Source: XYD2-FULL-39-9 sp964561035
Lineage (GTDB): Bacteria > Patescibacteriota > Patescibacteriia > Magasanikbacterales > GWA2-37-8
Length of the DNA: 64,000 nt
Direction of reading: 5' to 3'
Assembly (NCBI GenBank): GCA_964561035.1
Contig: CAZLNR010000002.1
Coordinates: 1-64,000 of the forward strand
The notes under the pieces are model-generated. The model saw only the letters and a list, made by a program, of their open reading frames with translations. It had not been told where the DNA came from and did not search any database. Numbering within the stretch: position 1 is the first letter of the stretch; each line of letters starts with the position of its first letter. Position numbers and translations under genes: made by a program. Shown here piece by piece: positions 41,327 to 49,291 of this stretch.

Positions 41327-42496
41327 ATGTCATTGAAAGATCAGGCCAAACAATTTCCATTGGATCCAGGAGTATATATTTACAAGGATTCAAGCGGTAA
41401 GTCGCTGTATGTTGGCCGCGCCACATCTTTGCGTCGGCGTGTTTTGCAATATTTCAGAAAAGATATTGATCCTCGTATTGGCGAAATGGTCTCTTTAGCA
41501 AAAACCGTGTCATATATTCCCACCGAAACTGTTTTGGAATCAGTAATTTTGGAAGCAAATCTAATAAAAAAATACTGGCCAAAGTACAATGTAAAAGATA
41601 AAGATAATCGTTCGTTTGTTTTTTTGGTTATTCCTAAAATTGATTTTCCAAAACCGATTATTGCTCGCGGTAGAGAATTGGAGCGGTTTCCAGCCTCAAC
41701 TGTACACATTTTTGGTCCATACCAAAGTTTAACAGTTATTAAAAACGCGTTAAAAATTATTCGCCGTATTTTTCCGTATAGTACTTGCGCGCCAACCGGC
41801 AAGCCGTGCTTTGACTATCAGATTGGCCTGTGTCCGGGGGTATGTATTGGCGCGATAACCAAAAAAGATTATCAAAAAAATATTAGTAATATTATTTTAT
41901 TGTTGCGCGGGGAAAAGAAAAAATTATTAAAAAAATTAGCAACCGACAACCCGGATGCAGCCAATTATTTAAAACATATCCAAGATGTTACGCTGGTAAA
42001 CCAGGATGAATACTCTTCGCGCCAGTCGCAGTTTAATCGTATTGAAGGATATGACATCTCGCATTTTGCCGGCAAAGAAACATACGGATCAATGGTGGTG
42101 TTTATAGATGGAGTGCCGGATAAAACCGAGTATCGTTTGTTTAAAATAAAAGATGCGCCTGCAAACAATGATTTGGAATCGCTCAAAGAAATGCTGGAGC
42201 GCCGGTTGCGCCATACGGAATGGCAAAAACCGGATTTAATTTTGATAGATGGCGGTCGGCCCCAAATTGAATACTTAACAAAAACCATGGATATTTTTCA
42301 GGTAAAAAATGCTTGGTTTGGATTATCTAAATTAGACGGCGACCATTTTGTGTTTCCGGCAGGAACAAAAAATGTGCTCAAAGAACTTGCTCAAGCTAAT
42401 AAGCGATTGTTACAACAAGTGCGTGATGAGGCGCACCGGTTTGCCAATCGTGGGCGTAGCAGAAGGTATTTTAAAGATACTCTTGGCAAGCCCTAA
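41327..42496 (+). CDS. uvrC: Short UvrC, GIY-YIG plus RNase H-like halves only
   Basis: Dual-incision nuclease of excision repair. The GIY-YIG domain begins PLDPGVYIY (about 11-19) with YVGRATSLRRRV. A cysteine cluster follows (CAPTGKPCFDYQIGLCPGVC). The C-terminal RNase H-like half has YDISHF, LILIDGG and the closing RDEAHRFA motif. At 389 residues it is far shorter than typical UvrC (about 600). The middle UVR helix pair is reduced to a remnant and the C-terminal helix-hairpin-helix is missing. This parallels the missing UVR tail of UvrB. The ATG at 41327 is preferred over a TTG at 41321. Confidence 0.93.
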   Translation: MSLKDQAKQFPLDPGVYIYKDSSGKSLYVGRATSLRRRVLQYFRKDIDPRIGEMVSLAKTVSYIPTETVLESVILEANLIKKYWPKYNVKDKDNRSFVFLVIPKIDFPKPIIARGRELERFPASTVHIFGPYQSLTVIKNALKIIRRIFPYSTCAPTGKPCFDYQIGLCPGVCIGAITKKDYQKNISNIILLLRGEKKKLLKKLATDNPDAANYLKHIQDVTLVNQDEYSSRQSQFNRIEGYDISHFAGKETYGSMVVFIDGVPDKTEYRLFKIKDAPANNDLESLKEMLERRLRHTEWQKPDLILIDGGRPQIEYLTKTMDIFQVKNAWFGLSKLDGDHFVFPAGTKNVLKELAQANKRLLQQVRDEAHRFANRGRSRRYFKDTLGKP

Positions 42497-42518
42497 TTTA
42501 TATTTCTTTTATTGTCTC

Positions 42519-42547
42519 TTGACAAATTTTTTAGTTTAGTATAATAT
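42519..42547 (+). promoter_or_regulatory. Promoter of orphan gene 5
   Basis: TTGACA (42519-42524), 17-nt spacer, TAATAT (42542-42547). In the leader GTCAAAT (42556-42562) pairs with ATTTGAC (42613-42619), ending right before the Shine-Dalgarno, and GTGCCT/AGGCAC gives a second hairpin. Confidence 0.7.
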
Positions 42548-42632
42548 TGTGCCTGGTCAAATTGAGGCACGGGTGTAAAAGCCATGTTGGCAAAATAAAC
42601 CAGAAGTGTCTGATTTGACGGAGGAGATTCCG

Positions 42633-43151
42633 ATGCATCTCAAGTCCGTTTCGTTCAAGGCCGTCGCGATGTTTTTCGTCGCCCTGGTCGTTACTATGTT
42701 CTTCGGTGGTGCTTGTACGACCGAAGATTCGGTCGTCGGCCAGCAGGAGCAGGATATCACGGAGTACCAGGTCATCCCCATCGCCGAGCGGTTGATGGAG
42801 AAGGATCCATCTCTCGTGGATACTCTCCCGAAGGTCGATACGCGCGAGTGCTGTGACGACACGAAGTCTGTCTCGCCCGAGTCAATCACCATGGATCATG
42901 AGCCCTCTGATCAGGAGGTCAAGGACATCATGTTCAACGCGTACGATCCGAACAAGCCAACATCTGCATCTGGTCGTGTTTGCTTCAAGCTCGGCAACAT
43001 CCCGGTGAAGAGCTTGTTCAACAACCAGTGTTGCTTTGCGGCAGCGTGCTGCCGCTTTTCGTGGGTCTTGGACTCGTTTCCGCCAAAGCCCATCGTCGAC
43101 TGTGTTTATGGGCAGGTTGGGTGTATCTTGAATTCGGACTGCTCCCGCTAG
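42633..43151 (+). CDS. GC-rich orphan protein 5, Cys-rich putative lipoprotein
   Basis: Unrecognised 172-residue exported protein. The N-terminus is basic, then hydrophobic (KAVAMFFVALVVTMFFGGAC), and ends in GGAC-T, a plausible though imperfect lipobox, so it may be a lipoprotein. The mature region is acidic at first and then cysteine-rich: ten Cys, including CC pairs in RECCDD, NQCCF and AACCRF and single Cys toward the end. This suggests disulfides outside the cell or a metal-binding role. GGAGGAG lies just before the ATG at 42633. Codon use is GC-rich. A bidirectional-looking terminator follows at 43233. Confidence 0.75.
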   Translation: MHLKSVSFKAVAMFFVALVVTMFFGGACTTEDSVVGQQEQDITEYQVIPIAERLMEKDPSLVDTLPKVDTRECCDDTKSVSPESITMDHEPSDQEVKDIMFNAYDPNKPTSASGRVCFKLGNIPVKSLFNNQCCFAAACCRFSWVLDSFPPKPIVDCVYGQVGCILNSDCSR

Positions 43152-43232
43152 AGGGGTCTGAACGGTTTTAAGCCGTCGTGATGCTGGTACGAAAATCTAG
43201 CAGCGTGTGATACGAGCGCGAATCGTATCCAA

Positions 43233-43270
43233 AGCAAAAACAGCCTTTAATTTTAAAGGCTGTTTTTGCT
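43233..43270. terminator. Terminator after orphan gene 5
   Basis: A 17-bp perfect stem, 43233-43249 with 43254-43270, with A- and T-tracts on both sides of the GC core. Confidence 0.85.
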
Positions 43271-43288
43271 ATTAACGCATCTGTGCGG

Positions 43289-43317
43289 TTGACAAAAATG
43301 TTTTTTACGCGTATACA
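43289..43317 (+). promoter_or_regulatory. Promoter of orphan gene 6
   Basis: TTGACA (43289-43294), 17-nt spacer, TATACA (43312-43317). Confidence 0.75.
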
Positions 43318-43471
43318 TAATGCGTTGTTTTGCTCTTTTTATTTTAAACATCACATACATGTGCGAACTTGGGGTATAAGCATATATAAATTATGTATTT
43401 TTATACTCCGAGTTCGTACGGCAGTTTTTCTCTTGCAACCCTGCTATAAGCAGGGAGAAGGTCGGTCTCCT

Positions 43472-43852
43472 ATGTCTCTCGTGTCTCTCGTTCAAGTGTA
43501 CGTGTTCCGTAGCCCTGGTTCCCGAGGGGAATCGCGTTGTAAGTGGGTTTGGGTGGATGGTGTCAAGGGTGATCCTCACAGCATCAAGGTGTCGGATGAG
43601 GACGCCTACGCCTTCCAGTTCGAGGGTGAAGCCGTCAGGTACTACGTCCCGGGTGTCGAGCCGTACGACGCAGCACAACTGCGTGCAGAGCCAAACAGCT
43701 GGAGCAAGTACGAGTTCTTGCTGAACTCGAGCGCTACCAAGCTGCTGGCCCGTACCCCCGACGGTCACTGGGAGGCAGTGCCACCACAGCACGAGTTTCT
43801 CGGCGAACGGAAGCCATCCCAGCTGCACGTTCGGCGCTCGATACCGATGTGA
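43472..43852 (+). CDS. GC-rich orphan protein 6, only TGA stop in the window
   Basis: Unrecognised 126-residue soluble protein, rich in charged and aromatic residues, probably a beta-rich small domain (VQVYVFRSPG...CKWVWVDGVKGDPHSIKVSDEDAYAFQFEG). No signal peptide or membrane helix. The promoter at 43289 and AAGG at 43458-43461 support the ATG at 43472; the longer open frame upstream runs through the promoter and leader. It is the only gene in the window with a TGA stop (43850-43852). If TGA were read through, the frame would continue 23 codons to a TAG at 43919-43921 through the following hairpin. GC-rich codons match the other orphans. Confidence 0.7.
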   Translation: MSLVSLVQVYVFRSPGSRGESRCKWVWVDGVKGDPHSIKVSDEDAYAFQFEGEAVRYYVPGVEPYDAAQLRAEPNSWSKYEFLLNSSATKLLARTPDGHWEAVPPQHEFLGERKPSQLHVRRSIPM

Positions 43853-43861
43853 TGTTCCTCA

Positions 43862-43899
43862 GGGAGCCAGAGCGATCCAAGCGTCGCTACCTGGCTCCC
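43862..43899 (+). terminator. Hairpin after orphan gene 6
   Basis: GGGAGCCAG (43862-43870) pairs with CTGGCTCCC (43891-43899), with an inner stem AGCGA (43871-43875) and TCGCT (43884-43888). No T-run follows, so it may be a stabilising 3' hairpin rather than an intrinsic terminator. Confidence 0.5.
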
Positions 43900-43944
43900 G
43901 CCCCGCATTAAGCTAGTCTAGACAGACTGGCTTATATGGGGCGG
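43897..43944. repeat. Imperfect inverted repeat before the rpsA promoter
   Basis: AAGCTAGTCT (43910-43919) pairs with AGACTGGCTT (43924-43933) with one G-U pair, and the outer arms CCCGCCCC and GGGGCGG extend the stem up to the TTGACA of the rpsA promoter. It could act as a terminator-like barrier or operator. Confidence 0.5.
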
Positions 43945-43973
43945 TTGACAAAAAAGCCGCCATATAGTATACT
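43945..43973 (+). promoter_or_regulatory. Promoter of rpsA
   Basis: TTGACA (43945-43950), 17-nt spacer, TATACT (43968-43973). The roughly 95-nt leader contains TTCCGA (44028-44033) pairing with TCGGAA (44039-44044). Confidence 0.8.
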
Positions 43974-44073
43974 TGGCTTAATACAATTTCTTACTACAAG
44001 CGTCCCCAATTTAGTGGTACGCACCTGTTCCGACTGGTTCGGAAAGGATAAGCAGTATTTTTTTGTTAATAAT

Positions 44074-45273
44074 ATGTCAGAAGAAAAACATCACAAAGAC
44101 AGTCAGGATTTTAAAACATTGCTGTCTTCATATGCAACCACCATTCCAAAAGTTGGAGACGTGGTAACATGCAAAATTATCTTTATTGATAAAGGCGAAG
44201 TTCATGTTGATATTGAAGGCCTTACTGTCGGTGTAGTTCGCGGCCGTGAGTTGTTTGCCGAATCAAAAGAATATAACAATCTTAAAGTCGGTGATGCCGT
44301 AGAAGCCACTGTTTTAGATTTAGAAAATGAAAATGGTGAAATGGAATTATCATTCCGTATTGCCGGCTATCAGCGCGCCTGGAACAATGTTAAGAGTTGG
44401 ATGCAGGACAATCTTACGATTAAAGCCAAGGTTTTGGCTGCCAACAAAGGCGGTTTGATGATGCAAGTAGAGGGATTAGGCGGTTTTATGCCGGTATCCC
44501 AGCTTAACCCGGATCACTATCCGCGCGTTATGGGCGGCGATAAAAATCGTATTTTAGAAAAACTGCGCGAATTGACCGGTAAAGAATTGGAAGTAAAAGT
44601 AATTGACGTGAATGAACGTGAAGAAAAATTAATTGTATCCGAAAAAGCAGTTTGGGAAGACGCTCAAAAAGCCGTGCTTGAATCCTACAAGGTAGGCGAT
44701 ACTGTTGAAGGTGAAATTAGCGCTCTTACTTCTTTCGGCGCCTTTGTAAAATTCGGACAAGATTTGGAAGGTTTGGTTCATATTTCCGAAATTGCTTGGC
44801 AGCGTATTGATCATCCAAAAGATATTTTGAAAGTTGGCGATAAAGTTAAGGCTCAAATCATCCAATTGGACAGATCAAAGATTTATCTTTCCATTAAGCG
44901 TTTAGTGGATGATCCATGGAAATCTGTAAAAGATAAATATAAAGTAGGCGACAAAGTAAATGGTAAAATTTTAAAGATTGAACCATTTGGTTTGATGGTT
45001 GCTTTGGACAAAGATATTCATGGTTTGGCTCACATTTCCGAATTGGCCGACGAAGGCATTAGCAACTTGCACGACAAATTTAAAGTTGGCGAAAGCACTG
45101 ACTTTGAAATCGTGTCGCTTGAACCTCCAGAGCATCGGTTGGGCCTGCGCTTATTCGGCGTGAAGGGTAAAACCAAAAAAACTGAACCTAAAGAAGCTGT
45201 AGCAGAATCTGAAGATGCAGAAGCTGCAGCAGAAAAGAAAGAAAAAAAGAAAGCTAAGGATAGTGATAAATAA
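44074..45273 (+). CDS. rpsA: Ribosomal protein bS1, four S1 domains
   Basis: mRNA-binding protein of the 30S subunit. The 399 residues contain four S1 OB domains, beginning near residues 25, 110, 200 and 290; the third has the canonical GEISALTSFGAFVKFGQDLEGLVHISEIAW pattern and the fourth a close copy. The C-terminal 40 residues are Glu/Lys/Ala-rich. I start at the ATG at 44074; the open frame extends upstream to 43936, but that passes through the promoter. In an organism whose core genes mostly lack Shine-Dalgarno sites, S1-type mRNA binding may matter more for initiation; this is inference. Confidence 0.95.
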   Translation: MSEEKHHKDSQDFKTLLSSYATTIPKVGDVVTCKIIFIDKGEVHVDIEGLTVGVVRGRELFAESKEYNNLKVGDAVEATVLDLENENGEMELSFRIAGYQRAWNNVKSWMQDNLTIKAKVLAANKGGLMMQVEGLGGFMPVSQLNPDHYPRVMGGDKNRILEKLRELTGKELEVKVIDVNEREEKLIVSEKAVWEDAQKAVLESYKVGDTVEGEISALTSFGAFVKFGQDLEGLVHISEIAWQRIDHPKDILKVGDKVKAQIIQLDRSKIYLSIKRLVDDPWKSVKDKYKVGDKVNGKILKIEPFGLMVALDKDIHGLAHISELADEGISNLHDKFKVGESTDFEIVSLEPPEHRLGLRLFGVKGKTKKTEPKEAVAESEDAEAAAEKKEKKKAKDSDK

Positions 45274-45278
45274 TTACC

Positions 45279-45309
45279 TTAAAAAGGCTCTATAATAGAG
45301 CCTTTTTAA
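45279..45309 (+). terminator. Terminator of rpsA
   Basis: A 13-bp perfect stem, TTAAAAAGGCTCT (45279-45291) with AGAGCCTTTTTAA (45297-45309), and an ATAAT loop. Confidence 0.85.
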
Positions 45310-45336
45310 TTTGTATTTTGCGCGATATCCCAACCC

Positions 45337-45365
45337 TTGATTTTTTGGGTTTACTATAGTATAGT
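45337..45365 (+). promoter_or_regulatory. Promoter of ftsH
   Basis: TTGATT (45337-45342), 17-nt spacer, TATAGT (45360-45365). Confidence 0.65.
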
Positions 45366-45399
45366 GAGAAGACTGTTATATATTAATGTTGATTTTTAT

Positions 45400-46492
45400 A
45401 TGCGTACTTTTTTCAAAAATTTTCTTATTGTTTTTGCCTTTTTATTTGTAATGGCGGCGGTTTTGGGATATATAAAGAACGAAAGAACCAAAGCACCGGA
45501 AATTGTCAGTATCAGCAAAATGGTGGAACAGATCAACGCGGGACAGGTCAAGACTGTGATTATTAAAGGCGACACCTTAAGCGTGGAGCTCTCTGATGCT
45601 AATGCCCGTTTGGAACAGGTGCTTAAAGAACCAAATGGCACCTTTGGCGATATTGTTAAAAGTTATAATATAAGCAGTTCTTCATTGGCTCGCGTAGCAG
45701 TAGAAGTAAAAACCGAAAGTTCTTGGAAATTTTGGTTAGCCAATTTATTACCTGTTTTATTACCGTTGTTAATCTTTGTTTTATTCTTTTATTTCATGAC
45801 GCGCGGCGTGCAAGGAATGAACAATAAAGCTATGGGTTTTGGACAGAGTAATCCGCGCCAAACCAATCCCGATGATAAAAATAAAAAAACTTTTGTTGAT
45901 GTGGCTGGCGCCAAAGAAGCAAAACAAGAATTGGTTGAGGTGGTTGATTTTCTTAAGGATCCAAAAAAATTTACAGCCATGGGTGCAAAAATTCCAAAAG
46001 GTGTTTTGTTGGTGGGTACGCCTGGTACCGGTAAAACATTGCTTGCCAAAGCCGTAGCCGGAGAAGCCAATGTGCCATTTTTCAATATGTCCGGTTCTGA
46101 ATTTGTGGAAATGTTTGTCGGTGTTGGCGCTTCGCGCGTTCGCGATTTATTTGGCAAAGCAAAAAAAGAAGCTCCGGCCATTGTATTTATAGATGAAATT
46201 GATGCGGTGGGTCGTCGTCGCGGTGCCGGCTTGGGGGGCGGCCATGATGAACGTGAGCAGACGCTTAACCAAATTTTGGTGGAAATGGATGGCTTTGAGC
46301 CAAACTTGGGTGTAATTGTTATGGCTGCTACTAATCGCCCTGACGTACTTGATCCAGCATTGCTTCGTCCAGGTCGTTTTGATAGGCGTGTTACTCTTGA
46401 TTTGCCAGACATTAAAGATCGTGAAGAAATTCTCGGCATTCATGCTAAAAATAAGCCGTTGGCCGAGGGAGTATCGTTGCGTAAAGTTGCCG
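45400..46492 (+). CDS. ftsH: ATP-dependent zinc metalloprotease FtsH, 3' end lost in gap
   Basis: Membrane-bound AAA protease. Two transmembrane helices (about residues 5-25 and 110-132) flank a small periplasmic domain. The AAA module has Walker A GTPGTGKT, Walker B IVFIDEID, the arginine-finger region RPGRFDRR, and second region of homology ATNRPDVLDPALLRPG. The sequence ends at the N gap near residue 364, before the HExxH peptidase domain. The roughly 250 missing residues cannot fit in 100 bp, and after the gap a different gene is running. I start at the ATG at 45400. Confidence 0.95.
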
Positions 46493-46592
46493 NNNNNNNN
46501 NNNNNNNNNNNNNNNNNNNNNNNNNNNNNNNNNNNNNNNNNNNNNNNNNNNNNNNNNNNNNNNNNNNNNNNNNNNNNNNNNNNNNNNNNNNN
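46493..46592. other. Assembly gap (100 N), true length larger
   Basis: Placeholder gap. It must contain the FtsH protease domain (roughly 750 bp or more) and the start of the next membrane-protein gene, so 100 bp is an underestimate or the join is wrong. Confidence 0.95.
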
Positions 46593-47530
46593 TGTCACAG
46601 GCTTGGAGCCTGGTTTGGCAAAATAAATTGCTTTGGATATTGGGTCTACTTTCGGTATTTTTAGGGCAGCTTGGCTTTAGTGATATGTTTGGCCGTGTAT
46701 GGTCTGTTTTTGATAGTTTGTTGTCTCGCCAAGGTTTTTCTTTGGTGCCGCTGATTGAATTTAATTTGTATGGTAGCATTTGGGATATAGTGGGGCTCGT
46801 GTGGCTTGCGGTTATTTGCTTATCGGTAGTGGCATTGCTTGGGTTTTTAGCCGTGGTATCTCAAGGTGCGCTGATTTATTATGCGGCTGATTGGTTTAAA
46901 AATGGCAAGCATAAAACCCTTGATCGTTCATGGGGTGTAGCGGTAAAACATTTTTGGAGTATTGCGGCAGTAAATATTTTGAAACAAATTATTATGTTTT
47001 GTTTACTGGCGCTGTTTGTTTTTGTAGCTAATCGCTTTTTTACATCATATAGTTTTGGCTCAGGACTTCTGTTTGCAATCATGAGTATGGTTGTGTTCTT
47101 GCTGGTATTGGTTCTTTCCTGTATCTCCGTATATGCGTTATGCTATGTGGTGTTAGATGGCAAGGGGCTGGTTGTGTCAGTGCGCAAAGCGTTGAGTTTG
47201 TTTTCTGAACATGTGCTGGTGTCGCTTGAAGTCGGCTTTTTACTCATGCTTATTAATGTACTGTTAGTAGGAGTTATTTTATTAGGGTCATTTTTTACTT
47301 TTTTGCCAGCCGTGATTATTTGGGTGGCGGGCGGCATTGCCAATCTGGTGGTGTTTGCGACTATTGGCCTTATTACCGGAATTTTCCTTTTACTTTTATT
47401 TATTGCCATAGTGACCGGCATTTTTAATGCGTTCACCATTAGTGCTTGGGTGTTTTTATTTATGAAAATGCATAAAGAAGGCGTGGCCAGTCGCACCGTG
47501 CATTTGTTGCGATATATATTTTCCCGTTAG
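46593..47530 (+). CDS. Polytopic membrane protein, 5' end lost in gap
   Basis: The 312 visible residues contain about six hydrophobic segments of alternating length. The first readable residues (SQAWSLVWQNKLLWILGLLS) resemble the start of a family of CPR integral membrane proteins that opens with a Trp-rich amphipathic helix, so little of the N-terminus may be missing. No enzymatic motif is visible. The C-terminus is cytosolic-looking and basic. It precedes pilB by 21 bp and is probably in the same operon. Function is unknown. Confidence 0.7.
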
Positions 47531-47551
47531 CCAGTCTTATAAATCTTGTGT

Positions 47552-49279
47552 ATGAGTGATTTTCCATCAATTAATAGTCTGTTAGGTAAAAAAAGTTCAG
47601 CGGCAGTGCCATCATCATCTGCGCCTGTTGCCAATCGGGACGCTGAAGAAAAGTTTGATAAGAAAATCCATGAAATGGATATTAAAAATAAAGAAGATTT
47701 GGCTGCAAAAAAAGCCGCTTCTTTAGGTTTGTCATACATTGATTTGTCTTCTTTCCCCGTTACCGCTGAAGCGCTAAAAACCATCCCAGAAAGTTTAGCG
47801 CGCGAACAGAGTGTGATTTGTTTCTTTAATATTCCCGGCGAGCTTCGCTTGGGGTGTGTTGATTATACTGACCAAGTTCAAGAGTTGGCGTATCAGCTTG
47901 GAGAAAGCCATCATGCCAATACGCAGATATATATTATTTCCGAACACAGCTTGTCTAAGGCGATGGCGTTATATGCAACACTGCCCATAGTCAAACCAAT
48001 TAGCAAGGATATTAACATTACCGATGAAGAGCTGGAAAAATTTAAAGCCGGCGTGATTGATTTTAGAAGTTTAGAAGAACAGTTTCAAAATGTTTCTATC
48101 AGCGATATTTTAACGCTCATTATCGCTTCGGCTCTAAAAGTTCTGTCATCTGATATTCATGTGGAAGCCGAAGAAAATGGCATTATGGTGCGATATCGTA
48201 TTGATGGAGTTCTTCATGATGTGGCCACGCTTCCCAAAGAACAGTGGAAAAAATTTGTATCTCGCATTAAGCTGTTAGCCGCGTTAAAAATAAATATTAC
48301 TGATCGCCCTCAAGATGGGCGAGTAACCCTCAAACTTTCTTCAGGCAGTTTGGATATCCGTGTTTCCACGATGCCGACTATTTATGGGGAAAGCGTCGTA
48401 ATGAGAATCTTGCATAGCGGCAGCAAAGGCGTTACATTTGATGAGCTTGGGTTGCGAGGCGATGCGTTCAATAAATTGAAAAAAGAAATAGAGCGTCCAA
48501 ATGGCATGATTATTACTACTGGTCCAACCGGTTCCGGTAAAACCACTACCATGTACGCTATTTTGCGCACCCTCAATAAAGCAGGAGTTAAAATTATAAC
48601 TTTGGAAGATCCAGTAGAAATTAAAATTGATGGCATTAATCAAAGCCAGGTAGATGCCAGCCGAGATTATACGTTTGCAAAAGGTTTGCGCAGCTTATTG
48701 CGCCAAGACCCAGATATCTGTTTGGTTGGTGAAATACGCGATTTGGAAACTGCCGAGATTGCTATTCAAGCAGCCTTAACCGGACACTTGATGCTTTCCA
48801 CAATTCATACCAATAGCGCTTCGGGTACTATTCCTCGGTTTTTATCAATGGGTGTAAAACCATTTTTGTTAGCCCCCTCGCTTAACTCGGTGATTGGCCA
48901 GCGGCTTGTGCGTAAAATTTGCCAAGCTTGCTCGCAGCCGGCTACGCTTACCCCCGAACAAACAGAAAAAGTAAAACAACATCTTAGCGCGCTGCCCGAT
49001 GCAGAAAAGAATGCAGTTGATTTAAATACTATGCAATTTTATAAAGGTGCTGGCTGTTCGGAGTGCAGCGGTTTGGGATATAAAGGCAGAATTGGTATTT
49101 ATGAAATTTTTACCATGAATAAAGATATTGAACAGGCGATTTTAAGCGATCAAATTTCCGAATATGTTATTCAGGAGCTGGCAGTTAAAAATGGCATGGT
49201 AACCATGGTACAAGACGGTCTATTAAAAGCTTTGGATAAAATTACTACGGTAGAGGAGGTCTTTAGAGTTATTGAATAA
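47552..49279 (+). CDS. pilB: Type IV pilus assembly ATPase PilB/GspE
   Basis: Hexameric extension ATPase of a type IV pilus or related secretion machine. The N-terminal domain (about 25-160) is MshEN/GspE-N-like. The ATPase domain has Walker A GPTGSGKTTTM, the Asp box ITLEDPVE, Walker B region DICLVGEIRDLETAEIA and the His box LSTIHTNSA. A four-cysteine zinc module (CQACSQP and CSECSG) marks the PilB/GspE branch. Length is 575 residues. I start at the ATG at 47552 rather than a TTG at 47546. No pilins or PilT/PilC genes are in the window. Confidence 0.93.
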   Translation: MSDFPSINSLLGKKSSAAVPSSSAPVANRDAEEKFDKKIHEMDIKNKEDLAAKKAASLGLSYIDLSSFPVTAEALKTIPESLAREQSVICFFNIPGELRLGCVDYTDQVQELAYQLGESHHANTQIYIISEHSLSKAMALYATLPIVKPISKDINITDEELEKFKAGVIDFRSLEEQFQNVSISDILTLIIASALKVLSSDIHVEAEENGIMVRYRIDGVLHDVATLPKEQWKKFVSRIKLLAALKINITDRPQDGRVTLKLSSGSLDIRVSTMPTIYGESVVMRILHSGSKGVTFDELGLRGDAFNKLKKEIERPNGMIITTGPTGSGKTTTMYAILRTLNKAGVKIITLEDPVEIKIDGINQSQVDASRDYTFAKGLRSLLRQDPDICLVGEIRDLETAEIAIQAALTGHLMLSTIHTNSASGTIPRFLSMGVKPFLLAPSLNSVIGQRLVRKICQACSQPATLTPEQTEKVKQHLSALPDAEKNAVDLNTMQFYKGAGCSECSGLGYKGRIGIYEIFTMNKDIEQAILSDQISEYVIQELAVKNGMVTMVQDGLLKALDKITTVEEVFRVIE

Positions 49280-49291
49280 TTTGTTGTCCGT

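Larger units (their letters stand above)
43152..43471 (+). other. Spacer between orphan genes 5 and 6
   Basis: About 320 bp without a gene. It holds a GATACGA/TCGTATC hairpin (43209-43229), the terminator at 43233-43270, the gene 6 promoter (43289-43317) and a folded leader in which CCCTGCT (43439-43445) pairs with AGCAGGG (43449-43455), and GGAGA (43454-43458) with TCTCC (43466-43470). The last two stems share bases and exclude each other. Confidence 0.6.

Noticed and set aside
46593..46626. Short frame after the N gap read as the end of FtsH
   Set aside because: The ten residues do not resemble an FtsH tail, and the other frame gives a long membrane protein running to 47530.
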